Part shown: one piece after another, positions 7,506-13,750 of the stretch
How the letters are laid out: each line of letters begins with the position of its first letter
Numbering within the stretch: position 1 is the first letter of the stretch
NCBI GenBank assembly: GCA_900543295.1
Contig: UQQY01000045.1
Coordinates: 1 to 13,750 of the forward strand
Origin: an uncultured Oscillospiraceae bacterium
GTDB lineage: Bacteria; Bacillota; Clostridia; Oscillospirales; Ruminococcaceae
Direction of reading: 5' to 3'
DNA length: 13,750 nt
Made by a program: the position numbers and the translations under genes
The notes under the pieces: generated by a model
Seen by the model: the letters and a program-made list of their open reading frames with translations, nothing else
Databases searched by the model: none
What the model was told of the DNA's origin: nothing

Positions 7506-7559
7506 TTTATAATAAGCGCCCTAATTGTTCAAAAGAACAATTAGGGCGCTTATTATAAA
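7506..7559. terminator. Perfect 25-bp inverted repeat, probable bidirectional terminator
   Basis: Arms 7506-7530 and 7535-7559 are exact reverse complements around an AAAA loop. The stem has a GC-rich centre (AGCGCCC/GGGCGCT) and AT-rich ends. It lies 16 bases after the GNAT stop, and 174 bases beyond the stop of the opposing AraC gene, so it could end transcription from both sides. The arm ends TTATTAT rather than in a clean T-run, and the perfect 25-bp stem is much longer than a usual intrinsic terminator, so it might also be a remnant of a mobile palindromic element. Confidence 0.6.
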
Positions 7560-7733
7560 AAACAGAGCTTTCTGAGACCAGTACGGCAATTTAATATGAA
7601 CGCCTGCACGCGCATAACGCAATGAGAGAGGATTATATGATAAATCATCCAAAAATAGAGTATAGACCTAACAGGAGAGTGCACTTTCTAAAAATCTCTT
7701 TGTCGCTCATTATCTATCGAGCCGGATAAATCG
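7560..7733. other. Non-coding spacer between terminator and AraC gene
   Basis: No supported gene or RNA is seen here. The spacer is AT-rich like the AraC-GH31 segment that follows. A 30-codon open frame (7637-7729) is present but has nothing to support it beyond a weak purine-rich stretch upstream. Confidence 0.5.
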
Positions 7734-8600
7734 CTATCTTCTGTTTCGGTACTGAACAGGAGTAGTATTGGTGTACTTTTTAAACACGCTGTTAAAATAG
7801 CTGATGTTATCAAAGCCGCTATCCATAGCAATCTCTGAAATCTGCCGATTGCTGTGTAAAATCGAATCGATCGCTTTGTTCACTCGATAATGATTTAAAT
7901 AATCTACGGGAGTATGTCCTGTCATCTGCTTAAAAAATCGATGAAAATGTCCGCTGCTCATGTTGAATCTATTCGCGACATCATTTATATTCATTTTTTT
8001 ATTGTAATTTTCAGATAAATAGCGAAGAATTTCTTTGATCTTTTCAGCCTTAAACGAATTGTTGCTGACAGGTGTGCCGTTATATTGCGAGTTTGCTAAA
8101 AGAATATGCAGTATCATAAAAAGATGGGCTTTGACAGCCAGTTCAAAAGCAGTTGGTTTTGCAGTGAGCAGTCTTTCCAACTGGAACAGAACATGCAGCA
8201 ATTCTTTTTCCCATGCCGAGGTGCCTTTGATATGTACCGGTAACCTATACTGATTATTAACAAACGGGTCAATATATTCACTTTGAATTTTGTCATGAAA
8301 ATTGCTGTAAAGCATTTGAGGATCGAAAACAATAGATGAAAAACCGCACTGCTCATTTTCCGGTATAATGGAATGAAGCTTTCCACTGTTTATAAAAAGA
8401 GCCTCGCCTGCTGCCGCATGATAGTATTCATCTTCTACTTTTATTATGGATGATCCGCTTGTAGCTAAACAAAATTCCATTTCATCATGCCAATGATAAT
8501 AAGCCGCGTCCGCTAAAACGAGATTATTTATACTGTAAAATCCAAGAGGAAACATTAAATCTCCATGTTGTATTTTCTCTTTTAATAAAATTTTCTCCAT
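7734..8600 (-). CDS. AraC-family transcriptional regulator (288 aa)
   Basis: Sugar-responsive DNA-binding activator, probably controlling the divergent GH31 gene. The N-terminal cupin sensor domain (about 15-100) carries HWHDE (36-40) and a later His (H76). The C-terminal domain has two helix-turn-helices, about 205-226 (INDVANRFNMSSGHFHRFFK) and 253-275, with the family signature GFDNISYFNSVFKKYTNTTP (262-281). The start is ATG 8598-8600, preferred because AAGGA stands 7 bases upstream; an in-frame ATG five codons earlier (8615) has no ribosome site. Codon choice and composition are markedly AT-rich compared with asnS or the MFS gene and match the adjacent GH31 gene, so the pair probably arrived together. 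The inducer is unknown; a xylosyl- or glucosyl-oligosaccharide would fit. Confidence 0.93.
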   Translation of the reverse strand: MEKILLKEKIQHGDLMFPLGFYSINNLVLADAAYYHWHDEMEFCLATSGSSIIKVEDEYYHAAAGEALFINSGKLHSIIPENEQCGFSSIVFDPQMLYSNFHDKIQSEYIDPFVNNQYRLPVHIKGTSAWEKELLHVLFQLERLLTAKPTAFELAVKAHLFMILHILLANSQYNGTPVSNNSFKAEKIKEILRYLSENYNKKMNINDVANRFNMSSGHFHRFFKQMTGHTPVDYLNHYRVNKAIDSILHSNRQISEIAMDSGFDNISYFNSVFKKYTNTTPVQYRNRR

Positions 8601-8661
8601 GCTTTCTTCCTTCATATCTATTGAATGTCAGTATCGTGTTATAAACTGTGTGAATGCTTAA

Positions 8662-8689
8662 AGTATACGTCGAAAACAAGCAATATACT
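8662..8689. promoter_or_regulatory. Overlapping divergent promoter/operator, AraC-GH31
   Basis: AGTATA (8662-8667) and TATACT (8684-8689) are inverted copies 16 bases apart. Each is a good -10 box for one direction: TATACT on the plus strand for GH31 and TATACT on the minus strand for the AraC gene. The -35 of each would overlap the -10 of the other, and neither -35 resembles TTGACA, which fits an activator-dependent promoter. The same inverted repeat could instead be the binding site of the regulator. The rest of the 146-base gap (8601-8746) holds the GH31 ribosome site GAGG (8738-8741) and nothing else recognised. Confidence 0.4.
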
Positions 8690-8746
8690 AACAGGTAGCA
8701 GGAAATAAATTTGGGCCTTTCATTAGGCTGATTATGTGAGGTTGTT

Positions 8747-11080
8747 ATGATTACAAGATTTATTGAAAGCAAAAAGTATTTACGCGTAAGCGTCCAATCC
8801 GCAGAGGTCATTTCAATTGGAGAATCCAGCGTTGTATTAAAAACCTTTTCTATCCCGATTCAAAAGGCGGAAATATCTTCTGCTGATTTAGATGCGCTGG
8901 ATCAAAAGCAAATAAAAGTTGGCCAGAATGTAGAAGGGATTATTCGGATTGACGTTTGTGCCGATGACGTATTGCGTATAAGGTATGCGGAAGGAAGCGT
9001 CGTACCGGATAATGCTACCCCGATGATAACAGGAGCATATCCTCCGGCAAAATCATGCAGAATCAACCGTATAAATAATGCTTGCGGCTTTCAGACCGAA
9101 AAAATTACAATAGCAACAGAAGCAATGGAAATTTCTATCAATTTAAATCCATATTCAATAAAAATCATTGACTTGGAGAGCGGAAACGAAATCATTGCAG
9201 GAGGCCCGGAGAAGAATAACTTTAACAACTGGGATTCGGTTAATACGGGTTTGTGCTATAGTCCCCAATATGCATCGCCGGTGGCAGTAGAAAGCTTTTC
9301 GCTGGCTTATGATGAATGCGTTTATGGTTTTGGGGAAAAGTTTCTCAAGCTCAATAAAGTAGGACAAACAATTGACCTGAATAATGAAGATGCTCTTGGC
9401 GTGATAACACCAAGAACATATAAGAATATCCCCTTCTTTGTTAGTACAAACGGATACGGGGTGTTTTTTAACCACAGCAGTCTGATGACGTTCTGGCTGG
9501 GCAGTATGTCCGCATGTAACATACAAGTAGCAATAGAAGATAATTTTCTGGACTATTTTATTTTTACTGGAAAGATCAAAAAAATTCTTAAGAACTATAC
9601 AGCTCTTACGGGTAAGAGCGAAGTGCCGCCCAAATGGACCTTTGGTTATTGGCAAAGTAAGGCAAGTTATGAGTCGGAAGAAGAAACCGTTGAAATTGTC
9701 AGAAAAATGAGGGAATCCAAGATTCCATGTGACGTTATACACTTAGATACAAACTGGTTTAAGAAGAATTGGTACTGCGATTTGAATTTTGATACAGTCA
9801 GGTTTCCAGATCCGCAGAGATACCTGAAAGCCATGAGCGAGCTTGGTGTAAAAGTATCTCTTTGGCAATTGCCTTATATTCCGGAAGGAAGCGAGCTGTT
9901 TGAAAAACTCAAGAGTGCGGATGGCTTTGTAAAAAATAAAAATGGCGAAATATATGATGTAAAGGTTTGCTACGTAGAAGGCTTTAAGGGTACAGTCGGA
10001 TTGATTGACTACACGAATCCAAAGGCGGTAAAGATTCATCAGGACGCCCTGCGAGAACTTTTTCGTCTTGGCGTTAAAGTGATTAAAACTGATTTTGGAG
10101 AAGCAGCTCCTTTAGACGGCGTTTATTTTGACGGGACGCCCGGTCATAGAATGCATAACCTGTATCCTCTTTTATACAACAAAGCAGTGTTTGATGTTAC
10201 CAAAGAAGAAACTGGCGATGGCGTTGTTTGGGCAAGATCAACCTGGGCAGGAAGTCAACGCTATCCTGTTCATTGGGGAGGAGACAGCAGCGCATATTTT
10301 GAGGATATGGAACCGCAGCTTGCGGGCGGTTTGTCCTTTGGATTATCTGGTTTTCAATTTTGGAGTCAGGATATTGGAGGATTTCTTGGCAATACATCCG
10401 GCGATCTGTTAATTCGGTGGATGCAAATGAGTATGTTTCTATCGCATTGCAGGATTCACGGCGACGGTGTTCGAGAGTTATATAAATTCGATGAAACGAC
10501 TATGAAAATTTGCAGAGACTACATCTGGCTTCGCTATAGACTCATGCCCTATATTTACGGCAATGCGATAAAAGCGGTACAGGAATCGCTTCCAATGGCA
10601 AGAGCATTGGTGATAGAGTATCAGGACGATCCCAATGTGCGGAATATCTCGGATCAATATCTTTTTGGCGACGATCTGATGATTGCGCCCATACTAAACG
10701 CGACGGGCAAAAGAAAGGTATATCTTCCCCACGGTCACTGGTATGACTGGTGGACAGGCGAGCGCATGAGCGGCGGACGCTGGATTTCTGTTGAAATGGC
10801 AATTGAAAAAATACCTATTTATATCAGAGAAGGCGCAGTCATTCCCATGGGGCCTGTTATGAACTATATCGATGAATTTAAAACGCGTAAAATAGAGGTG
10901 ATAATAGCTCCGTTTGAAACGGAAAATATCAGAAGTTTGGCTATACCGGTTAATGATTCATTTGTCCATTTGGAGTACAAATTTATAAACATGAAACATT
11001 CCGTAAGAGTAGAAAAAACAGATATTGCGGTTTCTGTAACAATGCTCGGCAATGTCAGCTTCGAAATTTTCGAATTCTAA
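8747..11080 (+). CDS. GH31 family glycoside hydrolase, alpha-xylosidase (YicI) type
   Basis: Retaining alpha-glycosidase, probably releasing terminal alpha-linked xylose or a related sugar from oligosaccharides; 777 residues, close to YicI (772). No signal peptide is present, so it should act in the cytoplasm on imported sugar. Layout: N-terminal beta domain with a mutarotase-like part (about 115-250), catalytic barrel (about 290-610) and C-terminal beta domains. The nucleophile is D449 in IKTDFGE, and the acid/base is D513 in PVHWGGDSSA; FWSQDIGGF (538-546), SHCRIHG (566-572) and LPHGHWYDWWTGE (660-672) also match the family. At the sugar-binding strand it reads HLDTNWF (332-338), where YicI has Cys-Phe at the T335-N336 positions, so specificity may differ from a classic alpha-xylosidase. 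The ATG has GAGG 5 bases upstream. The gene is AT-rich and divergent from its likely AraC regulator; no dedicated transporter lies beside it. Confidence 0.92.
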   Translation: MITRFIESKKYLRVSVQSAEVISIGESSVVLKTFSIPIQKAEISSADLDALDQKQIKVGQNVEGIIRIDVCADDVLRIRYAEGSVVPDNATPMITGAYPPAKSCRINRINNACGFQTEKITIATEAMEISINLNPYSIKIIDLESGNEIIAGGPEKNNFNNWDSVNTGLCYSPQYASPVAVESFSLAYDECVYGFGEKFLKLNKVGQTIDLNNEDALGVITPRTYKNIPFFVSTNGYGVFFNHSSLMTFWLGSMSACNIQVAIEDNFLDYFIFTGKIKKILKNYTALTGKSEVPPKWTFGYWQSKASYESEEETVEIVRKMRESKIPCDVIHLDTNWFKKNWYCDLNFDTVRFPDPQRYLKAMSELGVKVSLWQLPYIPEGSELFEKLKSADGFVKNKNGEIYDVKVCYVEGFKGTVGLIDYTNPKAVKIHQDALRELFRLGVKVIKTDFGEAAPLDGVYFDGTPGHRMHNLYPLLYNKAVFDVTKEETGDGVVWARSTWAGSQRYPVHWGGDSSAYFEDMEPQLAGGLSFGLSGFQFWSQDIGGFLGNTSGDLLIRWMQMSMFLSHCRIHGDGVRELYKFDETTMKICRDYIWLRYRLMPYIYGNAIKAVQESLPMARALVIEYQDDPNVRNISDQYLFGDDLMIAPILNATGKRKVYLPHGHWYDWWTGERMSGGRWISVEMAIEKIPIYIREGAVIPMGPVMNYIDEFKTRKIEVIIAPFETENIRSLAIPVNDSFVHLEYKFINMKHSVRVEKTDIAVSVTMLGNVSFEIFEF

Positions 11081-11140
11081 ACCGACAAGGGGAAGCTCAA
11101 GTAAGCAACTTTGAACAGCAAAAATTGTTCACATCTCCGG

Positions 11141-12406
11141 CTAAGACTTCTGTACGTTTTTCTGCCGGACGATACGCAGCGTCATGCGCGCAAAGAGAAC
11201 CGTTATAAACTGTGCGGCAACCAAAATGCAAAGGCTGATAATCGACCAGATGACGCCCGACGGCATCAGCATAATCAGCGCGATGCCGGAAATACGGCCC
11301 AGATCCTTATAGCATTCGCTGACGGAAAGAACCTCGCGCTTATAAGAAAGCGATTCAGGAAAATGATCGAACACCGTATAAAGCGTTGTCGTAACGGGAT
11401 TGTTGATAAATACGCCGACAAAGGAGCTGGCTGCCGATAACAGCAGGACGGTAAAGGGATTGAGCTGCCAGAACAGCAGGGCTGTCACGCCGAGAAGCAG
11501 CGCCACAGCGGCGGTCATCAGGCGCATTCGGTTGTGCGGGCGGGCAATTTTTCCGGCAATGCCGCTGGAAACCATCGAAACCGCGCCTGCAAGAAAGGTA
11601 TTGACACCGACCAATGCCTCACTGCTGACGATGGAAAACAGCAGAACGTTTAAAAAGAAGCTGAACGCGCCGTCGCGGATGCCGCGCCAAAAATCCATAT
11701 GGATTGCAAAAAACCACATCTTTTCCGTATAGACTTTTTTCATCACGTGCAGAAACTGCGTTTTTTCATGGTCGATCTTCTCGGACTCGAGCCTTGTTAC
11801 CAGCCAAACGGCAAGCAGCGCCATAGCGCCGCATGCGCCGAACAGGATGTAATAGCCGGTCAGGTCGGAAAACACATCCAACAGATAGCCGGAAAAGAGC
11901 GGCAGCACCAGGGAAATAAAGCCGGAAAAAATTCCGACGAAATTGATGCAGATGTCGCGCGTATCATCCGTACTGTACTGCAAAAGCGCGTCGGAATAGG
12001 TAATCCAGTAAAGACCGGTTGCAACGCCGTGTACGGCCGCGACCACCGCATAAATGGAATCGACAAAATCCATGCAGGTCAGGACAATCACATAGACAGC
12101 CATGGAAAGTGCCACGCCAATCAAAATGACGGTTTTACGCGTAACATGATGCAGAAGCCTGGCCGCAATCAGCATCGAGAGCGCAATAAAAATATAGTGG
12201 ACAAAATTATAGCGAAGCGCAATGTCCTCTGTTCCGGAAACGCGCATCAAAAGCGTGTTGACAAACGTGGGCGTGACGACCGTTGCCAAAATATATACCT
12301 CATGCATCAGAGTAAATTTCTTAAATTCCGGATTGATGCGGTCTGCTCCGAACGCATTGATGACAGCGCGGCCAAGGCGCTTAAAGAAAAGAAGAAAAGC
12401 GGACAA
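11141..12406 (-). CDS. Major facilitator superfamily transporter (421 aa)
   Basis: Predicted inner-membrane transporter with about 12 hydrophobic helices, split by a charged cytoplasmic loop (about 205-230, RLESEKIDHEKTQ). ARLLHHVTRKTVI (82-94) occupies the place of the conserved MFS loop between helices 2 and 3. A short amphipathic N-terminal stretch (1-32) precedes helix 1. The substrate cannot be read from the sequence. The start is TTG 12404-12406, chosen because AGGAG stands 8 bases upstream; a TTG 7 codons earlier (12425-12427) is open but has no ribosome site. The gene converges on GH31, with a 60-base gap and no strong terminator between them. It is GC-rich, unlike GH31, so it is probably not part of that acquisition. 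It has its own promoter and leader palindrome. Confidence 0.88.
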   Translation of the reverse strand: MSAFLLFFKRLGRAVINAFGADRINPEFKKFTLMHEVYILATVVTPTFVNTLLMRVSGTEDIALRYNFVHYIFIALSMLIAARLLHHVTRKTVILIGVALSMAVYVIVLTCMDFVDSIYAVVAAVHGVATGLYWITYSDALLQYSTDDTRDICINFVGIFSGFISLVLPLFSGYLLDVFSDLTGYYILFGACGAMALLAVWLVTRLESEKIDHEKTQFLHVMKKVYTEKMWFFAIHMDFWRGIRDGAFSFFLNVLLFSIVSSEALVGVNTFLAGAVSMVSSGIAGKIARPHNRMRLMTAAVALLLGVTALLFWQLNPFTVLLLSAASSFVGVFINNPVTTTLYTVFDHFPESLSYKREVLSVSECYKDLGRISGIALIMLMPSGVIWSIISLCILVAAQFITVLFARMTLRIVRQKNVQKS

Positions 12407-12438
12407 TCCAAACACTCCTGTTTTCAAACTGTAAAAGG

Positions 12439-12456
12439 CCGCGTTCTCTCACGCGG
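12439..12456 (-). promoter_or_regulatory. Palindrome CCGCGT-N6-ACGCGG in the MFS leader
   Basis: Two perfect 6-base arms (12439-12444 and 12451-12456) around a 6-base centre lie just downstream of the predicted transcription start. On the minus strand the stem is followed by CCTTTTA. It could be a repressor operator or a small RNA hairpin; the four-T run is too short to call a terminator with confidence. Confidence 0.4.
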
Positions 12457-12470
12457 ATTTGTTCTGATTG

Positions 12471-12498
12471 ATTATAGCATAAGGGAGAAATTATACAA
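12471..12498 (-). promoter_or_regulatory. Sigma-A promoter of the MFS gene
   Basis: On the minus strand, TTGTAT (rc of 12493-12498) and a perfect TATAAT (rc of 12471-12476) are separated by 16 bases. Transcription would begin near 12464, giving a leader of about 60 nt that contains the palindrome at 12439-12456. Confidence 0.65.
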
Positions 12499-12632
12499 GA
12501 GTTACGGCGCGTCTTTCTTTTCTTCTTTTTTGACGGATTCCTTTCATGAAAAAAGTCAATAAACCATGCGCCTTTACAAAGCAGGAGTATTCGGACGCTT
12601 TATGGTCATACTGCATTTGGGAGGAATGCTAT

Positions 12633-12890
12633 ATGGAAGAAAAGAAAAACAAACCGCGTCAGCCGCAAAACGGGAAAGTCCTGCTGGATCCGGAGCCGGT
12701 TGCGTCATCCACAGAGTGCACCGGCCTTCTCTCCTTTATGCCGCGCACTGCCGATGAATGCGCGCAGTACGGTGAAATTTACGACATTCCGCTGCCGGTG
12801 GAAACCGTTTCGGAGAACCCGGTGCTGACTACCGGAAAGATGGACAAGGAGAACGCCGCGCAGACAAAAGATCAGACCCGTCCGAACTGA
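12633..12890 (+). CDS. Small hypothetical protein (85 aa)
   Basis: Not recognised as a named family. The protein is hydrophilic and acidic, with no signal peptide, membrane segment or cysteine motif. It has a Lys-rich start (MEEKKNKPRQPQ), a central segment (STECTGLLSFMPRTADECAQ, 26-45, then YGEIYDIPLP) that looks like the only foldable or binding part, and a low-complexity polar tail (about 60-85). The start is ATG 12633-12635, with GGAGG 8 bases upstream. An in-frame extension to 12546 exists but has no ribosome site. The gene is followed by a convincing intrinsic terminator and is transcribed away from the MFS gene. It could be a small soluble adaptor or regulatory protein, but nothing in the sequence shows what it does. 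Confidence 0.7.
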   Translation: MEEKKNKPRQPQNGKVLLDPEPVASSTECTGLLSFMPRTADECAQYGEIYDIPLPVETVSENPVLTTGKMDKENAAQTKDQTRPN

Positions 12891-12931
12891 ACGCCAACAT
12901 CGAAGCGGCAATCTTCTTTTGTCCGACGGAT

Positions 12932-12975
12932 AAAAGCCGTATGATGCGCATGCATATACGGCTTTTCTTTTGTTT
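12932..12975 (+). terminator. Intrinsic terminator after the 85-aa gene
   Basis: An 11-bp stem (AAAAGCCGTAT 12932-12942 with ATACGGCTTTT 12956-12966) is followed by a T-rich tract to 12975. It lies about 40 bases after the stop of the small gene and before the promoter region of the histidine-phosphatase gene. Confidence 0.8.
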
Positions 12976-12999
12976 AAAATGTGTTACAATAAATATAAA
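12970..12999 (+). promoter_or_regulatory. Possible promoter of the histidine-phosphatase gene
   Basis: TTGTTT (12970-12975) and TATAAA (12994-12999) are 18 bases apart, partly overlapping the end of the preceding terminator. TACAAT (12985-12990) is an alternative -10 without a good -35. The placement suits the gene starting at 13035. Confidence 0.35.
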
Positions 13000-13034
13000 G
13001 ATTTTGCATCAAATGCAGAGGGGACGAAAGCAAC

Positions 13035-13700
13035 ATGGTTTTATACATCATACGGCATGGAAATCCGGACTACGAGCACGATACGCTTACGCCGCTTGGA
13101 GAAAAGGAGGCGGAAGCGCTCGGCGAGCGAATGAAAAAGGAAGCGCCGGATCTTATTTATATGTCGCCGCGCGGACGCGCGATTGCCACAGCAAAACCGA
13201 CGTGCCAAAAAACCGGTCTGACCGGAAGCATCGAAAACTGGATGACGGAGCGAAACGAATATATGTACAGTCCCGATTTTTCAAAGCAGGAGGCGCGGGA
13301 TGCGGGATATTCGTTTTCTCTCCAAAACGGCGTGGAGAACATGCGGGATTTCTGTCCGGAGGCCGGACGCGAATCCCTGATAGCGGAGCTTGTCGCCTCA
13401 TCGGACGCTTTCTTAGAGCGGCATGGCTACCGGCGCGAGGGCGGACTTTACCGCATGATACGGCCGAATGATCTGCGCATCGCATGCTTCTGCCACGGCG
13501 GCTTTGGCGGAACGTGGATTGCACATCTGTTTGGCATGATGCCGGTTATGGCATGGTTAAAGCTTGATCTGCATACCGCATCGGTGACACGCTTTGATTT
13601 TAGGGATGAGTTTGACAGCGGCTATGCAACGGCGCGGTGCTCCTACATAAACGACATCTCTCATCTGAAAGCCGCCGGCCTTGCGGAGCAAAAGGAATAA
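13035..13700 (+). CDS. Histidine phosphatase family protein (phosphoglycerate-mutase-like), 221 aa
   Basis: Predicted cytoplasmic phosphatase or mutase of the histidine phosphatase superfamily. The N-terminal VLYIIRHGNPDY holds the R7-H8-G9 motif, with H8 as the phosphorylated residue. SPRGRAIATA (44-53) carries the second Arg, MTERNEY (70-76) a candidate proton donor, and CFCHGGFGG (151-159) the second catalytic His, H154. Length is normal for the family. The substrate is not evident; small-molecule phosphatase is likelier than glycolytic mutase, as the insert pattern differs from GpmA. A purine-rich GAGGGG lies about 11 bases before the ATG, a slightly long spacing. It is preceded by a terminator and so is probably its own transcription unit. 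The last 50 bases of the window after its stop hold nothing recognised. Confidence 0.92.
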   Translation: MVLYIIRHGNPDYEHDTLTPLGEKEAEALGERMKKEAPDLIYMSPRGRAIATAKPTCQKTGLTGSIENWMTERNEYMYSPDFSKQEARDAGYSFSLQNGVENMRDFCPEAGRESLIAELVASSDAFLERHGYRREGGLYRMIRPNDLRIACFCHGGFGGTWIAHLFGMMPVMAWLKLDLHTASVTRFDFRDEFDSGYATARCSYINDISHLKAAGLAEQKE

Positions 13701-13750
13701 AACAAAAGGCAGCAGGAGCGGTACAAAAGCAGCGGTTATGTTGCAAAAAA

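Noticed and set aside
7637..7729. 30-codon plus-strand open frame in the spacer before the AraC gene
   Set aside because: There is no convincing ribosome site, promoter or recognisable sequence; this length is expected by chance in AT-rich DNA.
11112..11130. Small hairpin between GH31 and the MFS gene (GAACA/TGTTC)
   Set aside because: A 5-bp stem with an 8-base loop and no T-run is too weak to call a terminator.
12546..12632. 29-residue N-terminal extension of the 85-aa protein
   Set aside because: There is no ribosome site before 12546, whereas GGAGG stands 8 bases before the ATG at 12633.
12941..13471. Plus-strand open frame overlapping the histidine-phosphatase gene
   Set aside because: It starts inside the terminator hairpin, runs in another frame through a gene with intact catalytic motifs, and has no family features.

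Overview
The window looks like a chromosomal segment from a low-to-mid-GC Firmicute, most likely a Clostridia-type gut or host-associated anaerobe. This rests on strong AGGAGG-type ribosome sites, TTG starts, canonical sigma-A promoters, two DUF4127 proteins, and a NanE-type epimerase. Genus cannot be fixed from the sequence alone.

Region 1 (1-4967, minus strand) is a tight five-gene operon read leftwards: nanE (ManNAc-6-phosphate 2-epimerase), an HD-domain hydrolase, two tandem DUF4127 paralogues (about 71% identical, collinear without gaps) and a LacI-family regulator that runs off the left edge. The gaps are only 12-15 bases. A good promoter (TTGTAT-17-TATTCT) sits upstream of nanE, followed by a 25-base imperfect palindrome in the leader. 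The genes suggest an amino-sugar or sugar-phosphate catabolic unit in which DUF4127 carries an uncharacterised step. This is the best candidate in the window for something undescribed.

Region 2 (5062-7489, plus strand) is asnS (asparaginyl-tRNA synthetase) with a structured leader of about 110 nt, plus a GNAT acetyltransferase whose ATG overlaps the asnS stop. A perfect 25-bp inverted repeat with a four-base loop follows (7506-7559).

Region 3 (about 7560-11110) is distinctly AT-richer than its surroundings. It holds a divergent pair, an AraC-family regulator (minus) and a cytoplasmic GH31 glycosidase of the YicI alpha-xylosidase type (plus). Base composition and the self-contained regulator-enzyme layout suggest horizontal acquisition.

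Region 4 (11141-13750) returns to GC-rich sequence. It holds an MFS transporter (minus, TTG start, clear promoter and leader palindrome), a small 85-residue hypothetical protein (plus) with an intrinsic terminator after it, and a histidine-phosphatase-family protein (plus). No rRNA, tRNA, CRISPR array, insertion sequence or phage gene was seen.
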